Shown: piece by piece, positions 30,101 through 64,000 of the stretch
Position numbering within the stretch: the stretch's first letter is position 1
Layout: each line of letters begins with the position of its first letter
Source of the DNA: Xiphias gladius
Taxonomy: Eukaryota > Chordata > Actinopteri > Istiophoriformes > Xiphiidae
DNA length: 64,000 bases
Direction of reading: 5' to 3'
Assembly (NCBI RefSeq): GCF_016859285.1
Contig: NC_053408.1
Coordinates: 7,413,713 to 7,477,712 of the forward strand
Notes under the pieces: model-generated
The model's input: only the letters and a program-made list of their open reading frames with translations
Databases searched by the model: none
What the model was told of the DNA's origin: nothing
Translations under genes and position numbers: made by a program

Positions 30101-31654
30101 ATATGGGGGCTGAGGTAAACAAGGGCCTGTTCAGTCAAGTCACATGGTGCTTTTACTGGAAATGCATGAGAGCTCTGAGGAACCGAGACCCTCCTCCCGT
30201 AAAGGCTGTGAAGGTTTTGTGTCCGAGCCTGCTCCTTTAAAATGGGCGTTCACGGTAGTATGAAATTAAACCCTCAGCCCACCTCCATGGCCTCCTCCAC
30301 CTCTTACCTCCACCCTCTGTGCCTCATACTGGGTCATACTGGAGTGATCAGGCTTCTGAAACAACATGTAGTTACACAAATTCCCTCAACAACTATCAGG
30401 GTCACCTTGAAAACCGGCATGGCCAACCGGAAAAGGGCAGTTTGGCAAACTAATCACACACGGTGAGAAACATTTGTTAGAGCCAAGATAATAACGAAGC
30501 ACTTTGAACACAGAGGACAAAAAAAAGTTTCATAAATGTTTTTTTTTTTTCTTTACTTTTGACACTTTCTTTGGCTAAGTAGCTCAAAATCAGCTGTGAC
30601 TTAATGAACAAATCAATATTCAGATCACGGTCACTTAAGATTATTGATAACAAGCATCTTTTATTCCCTTAAAGCCAAGAAAGACAGCGCAGGGAGTTAA
30701 CATTATTCAAAGCAAATGATAGACTCAAGGTTATTCAAGGATAAAGACTATGACACAAGGCAGCTTTATTGTAATACAATGCACAGACTACAAACTTAAA
30801 ACTAACATATAAACTCCATTTAAACTAATTCATACCACATTCTGTCTAATCTAGAATGATTTAACTTTTGATTTTGATTACTCATTTTCATACACAAATG
30901 TCAATCTTTAGTGTGTTAACACTGAGATTCTGTTTGATTAATGTCAAATTTATCATCTAGTACTCTATCGTCTAGTATGACATTTAATTTTCTGAAATGA
31001 AATGTCATAATTACGATAATGTCTCAAATCTGGTCAGGTTATTGCAAAAATACCTCCAATAAGCACATTTTTGATGGATGTAAATTCTACATTGCGCCGA
31101 TTTTACTACCAGGAACTAGCACTGTACCTTATTTGATCTGAATTATTACCTGTTTTATATGTAGGTACATGTATTATGTATGTGCCTTTGAATATAACGG
31201 TACTTTCTTACGTCTGTTTACGTAATCACATGAAATTGTTGGAATAATTTTTTTCCTATGGACGCCAGGAAGAGTAGCTGTTGCGCTGGTAACAGCTAAC
31301 AGGGACCAAATAGATACACAAATAAATAAACAATAAACAAGTCAGTACTGGCTAAGGTAAAGGTAAATCCATGTCAATAAATAAAATGGTTAACATCACA
31401 GCTGATTTGATTGGATGTTTTCTAATGGGCAAATGGGCTTCCTGGCTAGTTTTGACTTTATAATGTTATTTTGCAGAGCACATTTAGAATCAGTATTTGT
31501 TTTGAAGTTATACGGTACCGTGTTCTCTGACATCTCGGTAAAGAAAGATTAGTAGTGGTCAGATAGTTCCCAAAAAAATGAAAGAGAAGAGTCTTTGGCA
31601 GAATCTTTTAGGCCACATGTCAAATGCTTGTGAGACATACAGTATATGAAACTG

Positions 31655-31760
31655 TCCTAACCAAAGCCCAAAAGACCCTGATGAAGGCCACAGGCCGAAA
31701 CCCACTGGTTTGACAATAAAATGGTTCTTTGTACTACAAGTGCTGCTGGAGTTTTTACCT
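31655..31760. repeat. Short interspersed repeat tail
   Basis: The segment contains gatgaaggccacaggccgaa and aataaaatggttctttgtac, which I recall as part of a dispersed fish repeat. This is recognised from memory only. Confidence 0.35.
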
Positions 31761-32462
31761 TATCAGAATTTTTTCCTCTTCCATGCACCTTGAAAGGACT
31801 ACTTTGCTTCTAACCAAGGCCCAAGCAAGGAACATGGCCACCATGTGGGGGTTGCTGACTGTATGTGTCGTTCCACTGACAACAGCTTAACACCAGATGG
31901 AGCAAGAATCTTTCCCTTGGTGCTGTAGTCCGACTGCATCGGTGTGAGGCTGAGAATATAAAACCACTAAATTACAAAGCCTGAGTGAGGTAAAAAAAAA
32001 AAAAATCCTTATACACAAAATATCATTAAAAGACATTTATATGATTAAATGTGAGATAATAGAACTGAGCATGAATCCTGTCATACTGGAACTAAGAACT
32101 ACGAACTAAGAACTAGGAAGGCAAGAATCAGGTGCTTAATAATTTGTCTTTAAATGCACCACATGATTTAGATTTTGTGTTTAAGAAAGCCACTGTGAAC
32201 ATTAAAGGGTCAGTTCAACAAAATTGCAAAAAAAAAAAAAAAAAAAAAAGCATAATTTCTCACTGGCATGTAAAGAAATGTAGCCACACAGACAGGTTTA
32301 TTTTCCCAATTTCATCAGAACTACTTTGTAACAAAGACGAAGAAAAACTGCTGCTGCCTGCTGCCACCGCAGCAACTCTGGATAAGTGGTAGAGAATGCA
32401 TGGATGGACGGATGGATGGAAGTTATGTATAACAGTCATTTCAACAGCATTTAGATAACTAT

Positions 32463-32950
32463 ATATTAGTGGCAGAGGAAATATTCAGTTCCTTTACTTG
32501 AGTGAAAGTAGCAATACTGGAATATAAAAATACTCCATTACAAGTACATGTCCAGCATTGAAGTATTATCATCATAATTTACTCAAAGTATCAAAAGTAA
32601 AAATATTATATATATAAACTATTATGTATGATATTATTAGACTGTTATTAGTGATGCATTCATGTGTAAGGAGCGTTTTACTGTTGTAGTTGGTTGACGT
32701 GGTGATAATCCTAACTCTTTGGTATTCTGTAGGGTAGTTTAATCTATAACAATGCATCATAATTTATAATCTTATTATATGTGTTGTATGTAAAATCATA
32801 ATCCGTAGAGTAAATTACAACTAAAACTGTTAAATACATCTCTCTGAAATGTGGTGGAGTGGCGGTATTAGTAGGCAGTAACTGAAATACTCAAGCAAAA
32901 CCGACTCAAATTTGTTCTTGAGTCAGTGTCCTTAGTTACATTCCAATGCC
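32463..32950. repeat. Further copy of the 'ttactccactac' element
   Basis: It begins with a ggcagaggaaatattcag tract and has actccattacaagtacatg, ending in a gtggagtggcggtattagta stretch. It is related to the 244-1405 element in inverted termini. Confidence 0.45.
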
Positions 32951-33339
32951 GCTGTATATTTTGTAAAGCGGGTCCTGGCCACACATGAAATACGGTGAGG
33001 GAAAAATTTCCAGTTTTCAACTAAAATGAGTAAAATTTTAACGCACACGTCTACACACTTTTGACCTGCAAATCACCACACCAGCGCTTAATGGGCCACT
33101 GTTATAGCACAGGAGGAGTAGTGTGTGTTGTGTGTTCTCCCAACAGGTTGTGAGGGGACTTAGTGTTAAAAAAAAAGTAAAGCTTTATATGTGTATTTTG
33201 ATCTGACAAAGGGTAGCTTTATATTTTCTGTTGTTATTTCCTAATTTTCTTTTTTAATTAATCATTATTGTCTTATTGCAATTTTATTTTCAGTCAGATT
33301 CACACTAGTAAAGCCAGTTGAACTGAAACTTGAAATAGT

Positions 33340-33343
<4 letters not shown>

Positions 33344-33392
<49 letters not shown>
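33344..33392. repeat. (GT)n microsatellite
   Basis: About 24 GT units, about 0.5 kb beyond the predicted EPAS1 poly(A) signal. Confidence 0.95.
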
Positions 33393-33395
<3 letters not shown>

Positions 33396-33935
33396 TGTTT
33401 CTGTGTGTGTGCGCACGTGCGTGTATTTAGAGGCCGAGAGGTAAAAAGTTGAAAAGGTTCTCACGAGAACTTTCCTCTTGAGTGTCTATGTACAGGAAGC
33501 TGTGGTTTTGACTTGCGTCTGCTAACATCTCTTCATCAGCACAATGCATATCTCGCTATATATACTCAGTGTATTTGTGTGTGTGTGTAGTCTATGCTTG
33601 ACAGTCAGATGTCAACCCACGTGTCAGGTGGCCGAGAAGGAAACCCCAAAGGAAGGAAGATCAGGATCAGAGAGTTCAAGAAAAAGTCAAACTGCCTGGT
33701 TTCATCAACAAATTTCAGCTCTCACGACGCCCTGTCAACTGTCTGTCAACCACAGTCTACACCTTAAGCTTCAGTTTTCCTTCAAGACAAAAGTTGTGCT
33801 CCAACAATTATGCAAAACAGTTTGACCAAACTGTGAAGTAAAAAGTTTTTAAAAAAAAACAGCTTTTGTGACTATTTATCCGCTGGAGCCATCAAAACTT
33901 ACCTGAAGCTACAACCCACTTAAAATAAACAATGT

Positions 33936-33941
33936 TTTATT
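33936..33941 (-). terminator. epas1: Candidate EPAS1 poly(A) signal
   Basis: AATAAA on the minus strand, 262 bp below the in-frame stop at 34204. It would give a short 3' UTR and end the transcript without any further exon. Confidence 0.4.
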
Positions 33942-34203
33942 TTATAATTTCTGGCGGTAAACAACAACTCAGATAGTTGCAGCTATAGCCAAATACTATA
34001 CATCAAATAGTGTCAATGTATAACCTCAGAAACATCAGGGACACAAGCACACAGCACGTTGTTTTGAATAATAAAGTTTTATATTCAATAAAAGTTAATT
34101 TGATGAAAACAACCAATAGGAATCTACAGAAGGAGGTAGAGCAGATTGTTGTTTTTTATAGGATAAGGATTCAGCAGACTGTTCTTCATAATCCAGTTTC
34201 AGC

Positions 34204-40845
<6,642 letters not shown>

Positions 40846-41353
40846 TTGTATCCAACAGACGTCTCTATCCAGTGTCATGGTGACCATTGGCAGCGGGAGT
40901 TCACAGCACAGGAGGGAATCTCCCCACTACAATCTGCACCTTGCAGGCAGTCTAATTAACCAGAGAGGCAATTAGCATTGCCAAGTGTCACAAGCCAAGT
41001 GGTCCCCAGCAGCACAGATGACTTGAACAAACTCCAGGAAGTGTTTCCTCTCCATTCTACAAGTGCATCACCTACAGGCCTCCAAAACTAAGCACAATGA
41101 TAGGTCAGCTGGACAGGAAAAGCATCACCCTCCCCTCCCTTTCCTCCCACTCTCCACCCCACCCTCTCCTTTCTTCTTCTTCTTCTCTCACACTGACTTT
41201 TGTGCATCCCACAGGTCTGCCTTCGAACAGCAGCATGCGAGAATCGATAAAAAACGAAATAAAGCAACCGAAAAAAAATAAAGTAAATAAATAATTAAAG
41301 AGGAAGGAAAGGAGACACGGAGGAGTCTGGGAGTGATGTCGACAGCTCAGTGT
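40846..41353 (-). promoter_or_regulatory. epas1: Very short PRKCE-EPAS1 spacer, presumably the EPAS1 promoter and 5' UTR
   Basis: Only about 0.5 kb separates the predicted PRKCE poly(A) signal from the EPAS1 ATG. The most notable content is a 60-bp homopurine tract on the transcript strand (plus-strand 41129-41190, mainly C and T). No clear TATA box was seen. The EPAS1 promoter must lie here or within the PRKCE 3' region. Confidence 0.4.
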
Positions 41354-41359
41354 TTTATT
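41354..41359 (-). terminator. prkce: Candidate PRKCE poly(A) signal
   Basis: AATAAA on the minus strand about 1.66 kb below the PRKCE stop at 43019. The 3' UTR between is rich in simple repeats. Confidence 0.4.
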
Positions 41360-41768
41360 GGAATCAGACCAGACAGGACTAGCCTGGCTGTTGCACTACA
41401 TTTTGGCACAGATTAAGATAGAAGTGTGACCAGGAACAGCCCTACACCTGGGTGCGCGAAGCTTCACTACACACTGACTATACTCTACTGCACACAGAGC
41501 AACCAGCTCGCCTTCAGATCACTGTACAGTGCACGCAACAATAGTCCTTCTCTGTGTGTGCATGTGTGTGTGTTTGTAAGAAAGAAAGTGAGGAGAAGAG
41601 GGAGGAGGAAGAGAAGAGAGTCTGTATGTGGTGTTTTGTGTGTATGTGTTTGAAATGAGAGGTATTTCAGCTGCTGGTTCTCCACATTTCTTTTCACCTG
41701 GCTGTAACAGACCTGTAATAGTATAGTTGTTGTATTATACACAAAGGTTTCCTCCAGATACACTTTAC

Positions 41769-41801
<33 letters not shown>

Positions 41802-41824
41802 TATAATAATAATAATTATAATAA
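41769..41824. repeat. (AAT)n trinucleotide microsatellite
   Basis: About 18 units with slight interruptions, inside the predicted PRKCE 3' UTR. Confidence 0.95.
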
Positions 41825-42478
41825 AAAAGAGAGAGAGCAATAAGAAAGAAAAGCCAATCTTGAAAAAGGAAATAGTCAGAAAAGCAAGTGGTTTTGGCTG
41901 AGTGAGAGCTGCTAGAGGTTGGAAAGGGGAATTGGTGCTTTGGAGGAGAGGAAGAAGGAAAGGGGGGGCTGAAAAACACTGATGGTAACTATAGAAACAG
42001 GATGCTAAAGACAAAAAGTCACACACTGAGAGTGAAAAAAAAAAGAACACATTCACACATGAAAATGTACATTCATGACCAGAAAACAAACAAAAAAACA
42101 AAAAACAAAACACGCCCGCAGGCCAGCGCATTCTCACCGGCAGAACTGACGTGGACTGGGACTGGGCTTTTCACTGCTACACAGGCCGCCTGTAATACTC
42201 TGCTCCACATAATTAGTTCAATAGCCTGTAACTTGTAAGCTTGACATCTGCTTTGTACACATGATACAGGAGGACAGATGAGAGCAAGATTTCAATCATA
42301 CCACAATCCAAACCCCCCCCCCCCAAAAAAAACAAACAACATAAAAAAAAAACTTGACAAAAAAAAACACCTGAACAAACACCTGAACACCTGAACAAAC
42401 ACACACACACACAGGCTACATCCCAGCCACCTACAACCCAGCAACAGGTGCGGGAAGAAAGCAGTGTAGTGTAAGTGT

Positions 42479-42480
<2 letters not shown>

Positions 42481-42530
<50 letters not shown>
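42481..42530. repeat. (GT)n microsatellite
   Basis: 25 GT units in the predicted PRKCE 3' UTR, read as CA in the transcript. Confidence 0.95.
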
Positions 42531-42533
<3 letters not shown>

Positions 42534-42659
42534 GTTGTATAGCATATGATGTGATATACAGTGAGACTATTTGTATGTGAGAAAATGTGTGTATAAAAAA
42601 GTGTGTGTAAATAAAAGTGTGCACATGGGAATGTGTGCGAGAGCATGTGCAGGTGTATG

Positions 42660-42698
42660 TATTCATATTCATATTCATATTCATATTCATATTCATTA
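42660..42698. repeat. (ATTCAT)n hexamer repeat
   Basis: About six perfect hexamers in the predicted PRKCE 3' UTR. Confidence 0.95.
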
Positions 42699-42868
42699 TA
42701 AACCCAGGCAACAACAACAACAAAATGCAAGTAAAGAAAATTCATAAAGTAACAACAACCAATAGCTTCAAAGTAAAGGACCAACCGTGTGTGTTTTGAA
42801 AAGGGATTTATGGTTCTACACATGTGCTATGTTGCATGCATGTTGCATGCATGGTTTAGTGTTTAGTG

Positions 42869-42886
42869 TTGAGTGTGTGTGTGTGT

Positions 42887-42937
<51 letters not shown>
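42869..42937. repeat. (GT)n microsatellite next to the degenerate PRKCE tail
   Basis: Nearly pure GT with one interruption. It lies immediately downstream of the former C-terminal codons of PRKCE. Confidence 0.95.
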
Positions 42938-42938
<1 letters not shown>

Positions 42939-42944
42939 CTCCTA

Positions 42945-43018
42945 GGGGCGCAGTAGGGAGAGAGAAGAACTCCTCCTCCTCTCTCTGTAATCGGATGATG
43001 TGATGGCTCGTCCGGGCG
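42945..43018 (-). pseudogene. prkce: Out-of-frame remnant of the PKC-epsilon C-terminal tail
   Basis: After the premature TGA at 43019, another frame shows recognisable pieces of the ancestral tail, such as PVFDA followed by HIIRLQREEEEFFS. The normal protein has EPVLTLVDEAIVKQI and then NQEEFKGFSYF. At least two frame changes separate these pieces from the open frame. The aromatic hydrophobic motif is not preserved in any frame, which argues for real decay and against a single base-call error. Confidence 0.6.
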
Positions 43019-61522
<18,504 letters not shown>

Positions 61523-61927
61523 CTGTGCAGACAAAGAAAGAGAAACAAACAGTAAATCAGTAAGAAATAACACAGCTGAACAGTGAGTCCAGCAGGGGGG
61601 CTTTCGTCCAGTGCAAACAAACACACCAGTGCACATGGAAAAAGTCATTACTTTCACAAGCATTATTATCAGCATTAACATCAACATCTTGACCACTATT
61701 TTCATTTCTATCCTCAGCATCATGACCGTAGTCCCCATTTACTCCTGGTATTAACGCGCCAACTGTATCCCCATGCATTATCTGGAGAATTTCTTATAAC
61801 CGGGGTTTGCTTTTACACCTGGCGTTTATAAGCTTTCCTGTTATCTTGATTCCGCCCTTGCGTTTCGATCTCAATGACCAAATCACGTAAGCAGAGCTGG
61901 CAAGCTTCTCAACGAACACGACAAAGG

Positions 61928-62064
61928 GACGAAGGGAGGTGATGCTGCGGCATTGGCTCAACTTATTTGTCCTTTGCTTCACCGCCATCACTGCATCATC
62001 ATCATTATGGCCAGCAAAGGACAAATAACTTGAGCCAATGCAGCTGCATCACATCCTTTCGTCC
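61928..62064. repeat. Fold-back inverted repeat with about 50-bp arms
   Basis: The left arm gcattggctcaacttatttg (61950-61969) is mirrored by caaataacttgagccaatgc (62022-62041). Pairing extends outward to gacgaagg / cctttcgtc. The loop is about 30-35 bp. There is no coding content. Confidence 0.8.
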
Positions 62065-62424
62065 ATTATCATTATTAATTAAAACTTTCATTATCACCAT
62101 GGGTGAAAAACCAGTATAGCGTGCACGGGCAGCATTTGTAAGTCACAAATCATGTGCAAAAAATGTCAATTTAAGAGTACAAATGACTAATCTGTAATAC
62201 AAAATACCACTTCATACATACTTAAGAAAATTTACTCGAGATGTGTGCCAGGCTAGGTACAGAGCATTTAGGGACAGAAGATTTTGGAGGTGCTAGTAGA
62301 AATCTAAGCTTTTATCCAGCAGCTTTCCAACCAAATATTGTACCTCAACATGCAGCGGCATACTTTTGCCTACTCTTGCATCCTTTTTTTGAGCAGAAAA
62401 AGGCTTAGTTTGATCTTAGTAACA

Positions 62425-62715
62425 GAGCTGCAACAATTAGTCAGTCAATCAACAGAAAAATTAATCTGTACCAGTTTGGTAATCCTTTCATCATTTAAGT
62501 AATTTTCCAAGTAAAAAGGCCAAACTTTTCCAGCTTCTCAAGGCTGAGAATAGGATTTTGAACGGTTGTTCAGACAAATCAAGACATTTGATGCCATTAC
62601 CTTGACCTCAAGACAATGTTTGTGTTGGCATGCACGGGCATTTTGAATTGCTTTCTGATGTTTTATAGAAAAACAATTAAACGATTAATTGAGAAAATAG
62701 CAGCCGCCCTACTTA
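62425..62715. repeat. 'Gcagccct' element (copy 4 of 4)
   Basis: It starts gagctgcaacaattagtcag and ends near aattgagaaaatagcagccg. Related to 59360-59710. Confidence 0.5.
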
Positions 62716-64000
62716 GTACTGGCCCATTTACAGCTCTGGTACACAGTAGGGGACCTGGGATTGCAGCGTTGTCTGCTGGTCGAAACAATACACAGGAATC
62801 GTTGGCCCTGTGGTCGAAACTTGCCTGTTAATTGATGAAAATAGAGATGCCAAAAAGGAAAAAAATTAGGTCAAAGGCAACTCACGCCTCAACTAGTATT
62901 CCCAAAGTTAGAAGACTGATCTTTTACAACATCTCAATGTCATATTAATTCAATATAACTGATGAAGCCACAGTTTATTTAATGACTACAAGTGAGCAAT
63001 AATGTATTCATCCACCTATCTAATGCATGTTGCAATCCCTTAACAGGTACTGTACAATTGGCCCATTCCTCTTGAGTCCCTTCCTGTTCCAGGGTAGATA
63101 ACACTGACCACCCAGTGTGTGCAGGAGAAGTGCTAATTTTCATATATACAGTATATTCACATAAATAAGGTATGACATTACCTTTCTGCATATTATCATA
63201 GTTAATATTATGTAACTATTAACCAAAGCAGCAAAAAAAAGGTCTATGGCTGCAAAATACATTTAAAAACACAAAGTAAATCAATTACGGCTGGTAAATC
63301 GCTCAAGTCCCTCCTCAACAGAGAGTCAAATCTTCTTCCTAGACAAAATGTTCTTGTGCTGTGAAGAGTTTGCGGCCAACAAATTTGCAGCATTACATGT
63401 TGGACAAAGTACTGCTTGTGGGGTCTGAGCCAGACCTCATATTTTTATATCACCAGTAAGCACAATCCTCTCTGTGTCAACGGACTGCAAAATGGTAAGA
63501 ACTAATACCTTTTCTTATACTCACAGGGATGTTAAGAGTTGCCAAAACACAGACTAGTGGTTGGAGGGTGACTGAAGAGGAAGCAAAGCTGCTAAAATAA
63601 GGAATTATATCACCATTGGATATACAGTACCTGTGTTATAATCCATTAATCCTCTACATACATGGAATAAATTATCTAAAATTGTAATGAAAAGATTTAT
63701 CAAAATTACAGCAAATCATCCTTTTTTATCTATCTTTATTAACCATAATGCTGACTTTAATGCTTTCTGTGTTAAAAGATATTTGTTAGCAAACAGCTTG
63801 AATTACAAGTCATGATGAGCGCTGCGGGTGTGATCAAAATGGAGGCTATTTCATTCTGAGAATTTCATATTCACAGAACAAAAAGAAATGTTCCTGCTCA
63901 AACATTACTAGATAAGCAAACATACAATGTGCATACACACAGACTTATTTGACAAATAATGACATAATACCCCGACAATATACATGCAATTACGGAGATT

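Larger units (their letters stand above)
23721..33935. other. 10-kb gene-free interval between GLUD1 and EPAS1
   Basis: No coding exon is recognisable on either strand. This is where the oxygen-dependent degradation and transactivation exons of a full-length EPAS1 should lie, and I see no frame or motif resembling them (no LxxLAP-type segment, no C-terminal DCEVN-type segment). The interval is built largely from old repeats, listed separately, plus AT-rich sequence. Confidence 0.6.
61523..64000 (-). other. prkce: PRKCE intron 1 (right edge of window)
   Basis: No coding exon is visible between the exon starting at 61522 and the window end. Exon 1, which encodes most of the C2 domain, must lie further right. 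The stretch holds a fold-back hairpin (61928-62064) and a 'gcagccct' element (62425-62715). Confidence 0.6.

Noticed and set aside
41485..42823. Several 60-160-codon frames rich in Tyr, Ile, His-Thr or Phe
   Set aside because: They are translations of AAT, CA, ATTCAT and pyrimidine repeats in the PRKCE 3' region.

Overview
This is a vertebrate nuclear window, almost certainly from a ray-finned (teleost) fish. The genes are split into short exons with GT-AG introns in vertebrate phases. The non-coding DNA is full of CA/GT microsatellites, a dead Tc1 transposon and short non-autonomous elements typical of fish. The species cannot be named from the sequence alone.

Layout, left to right. (1) 68-1590, plus strand: the last two coding exons of a probable gamma-synuclein gene. 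(2) 6230-23351, minus strand: a complete 13-exon glutamate dehydrogenase 1 gene (542 aa), running towards the synuclein gene. Its introns hold a Tc1-like fossil (6592-7823) and an apparently intact small gene on the opposite strand (exons near 9870-9952, 10305-10377 and 10457-10906) encoding 149 aa that I do not recognise. (3) 23.7-33.9 kb: about 10 kb with no recognisable gene, mostly old repeats. (4) 34204-40845, minus strand: a nine-exon EPAS1 (HIF-2-alpha) gene. All splice phases join without error, but it stops just after the PAS-B domain, giving 374 aa with bHLH, PAS-A and PAS-B and no oxygen-dependent degradation or transactivation region. (5) 43019-61522, minus strand: exons 2-15 (human numbering) of protein kinase C epsilon. 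Everything through the catalytic core is highly conserved, but the last exon is frameshifted, so the C-terminal tail with the turn and hydrophobic motifs is lost. PRKCE exon 1 lies beyond the right edge.

The order PRKCE-EPAS1 on one strand matches human chromosome 2, and SNCG next to GLUD1 matches human 10q23, so the window joins two conserved blocks. The main result is that two neighbouring signalling genes have each lost the C-terminal module that controls them while the rest stays open. The EPAS1 product would be predicted to escape prolyl-hydroxylase control and act as an inhibitory HIF, similar in architecture to mammalian IPAS. The two genes are also unusually close: about 0.5 kb separates the predicted PRKCE poly(A) signal from the EPAS1 start codon.

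Exon joins were worked out by hand from splice sites, reading phase and remembered human proteins. No alignment, expression or database search was run.
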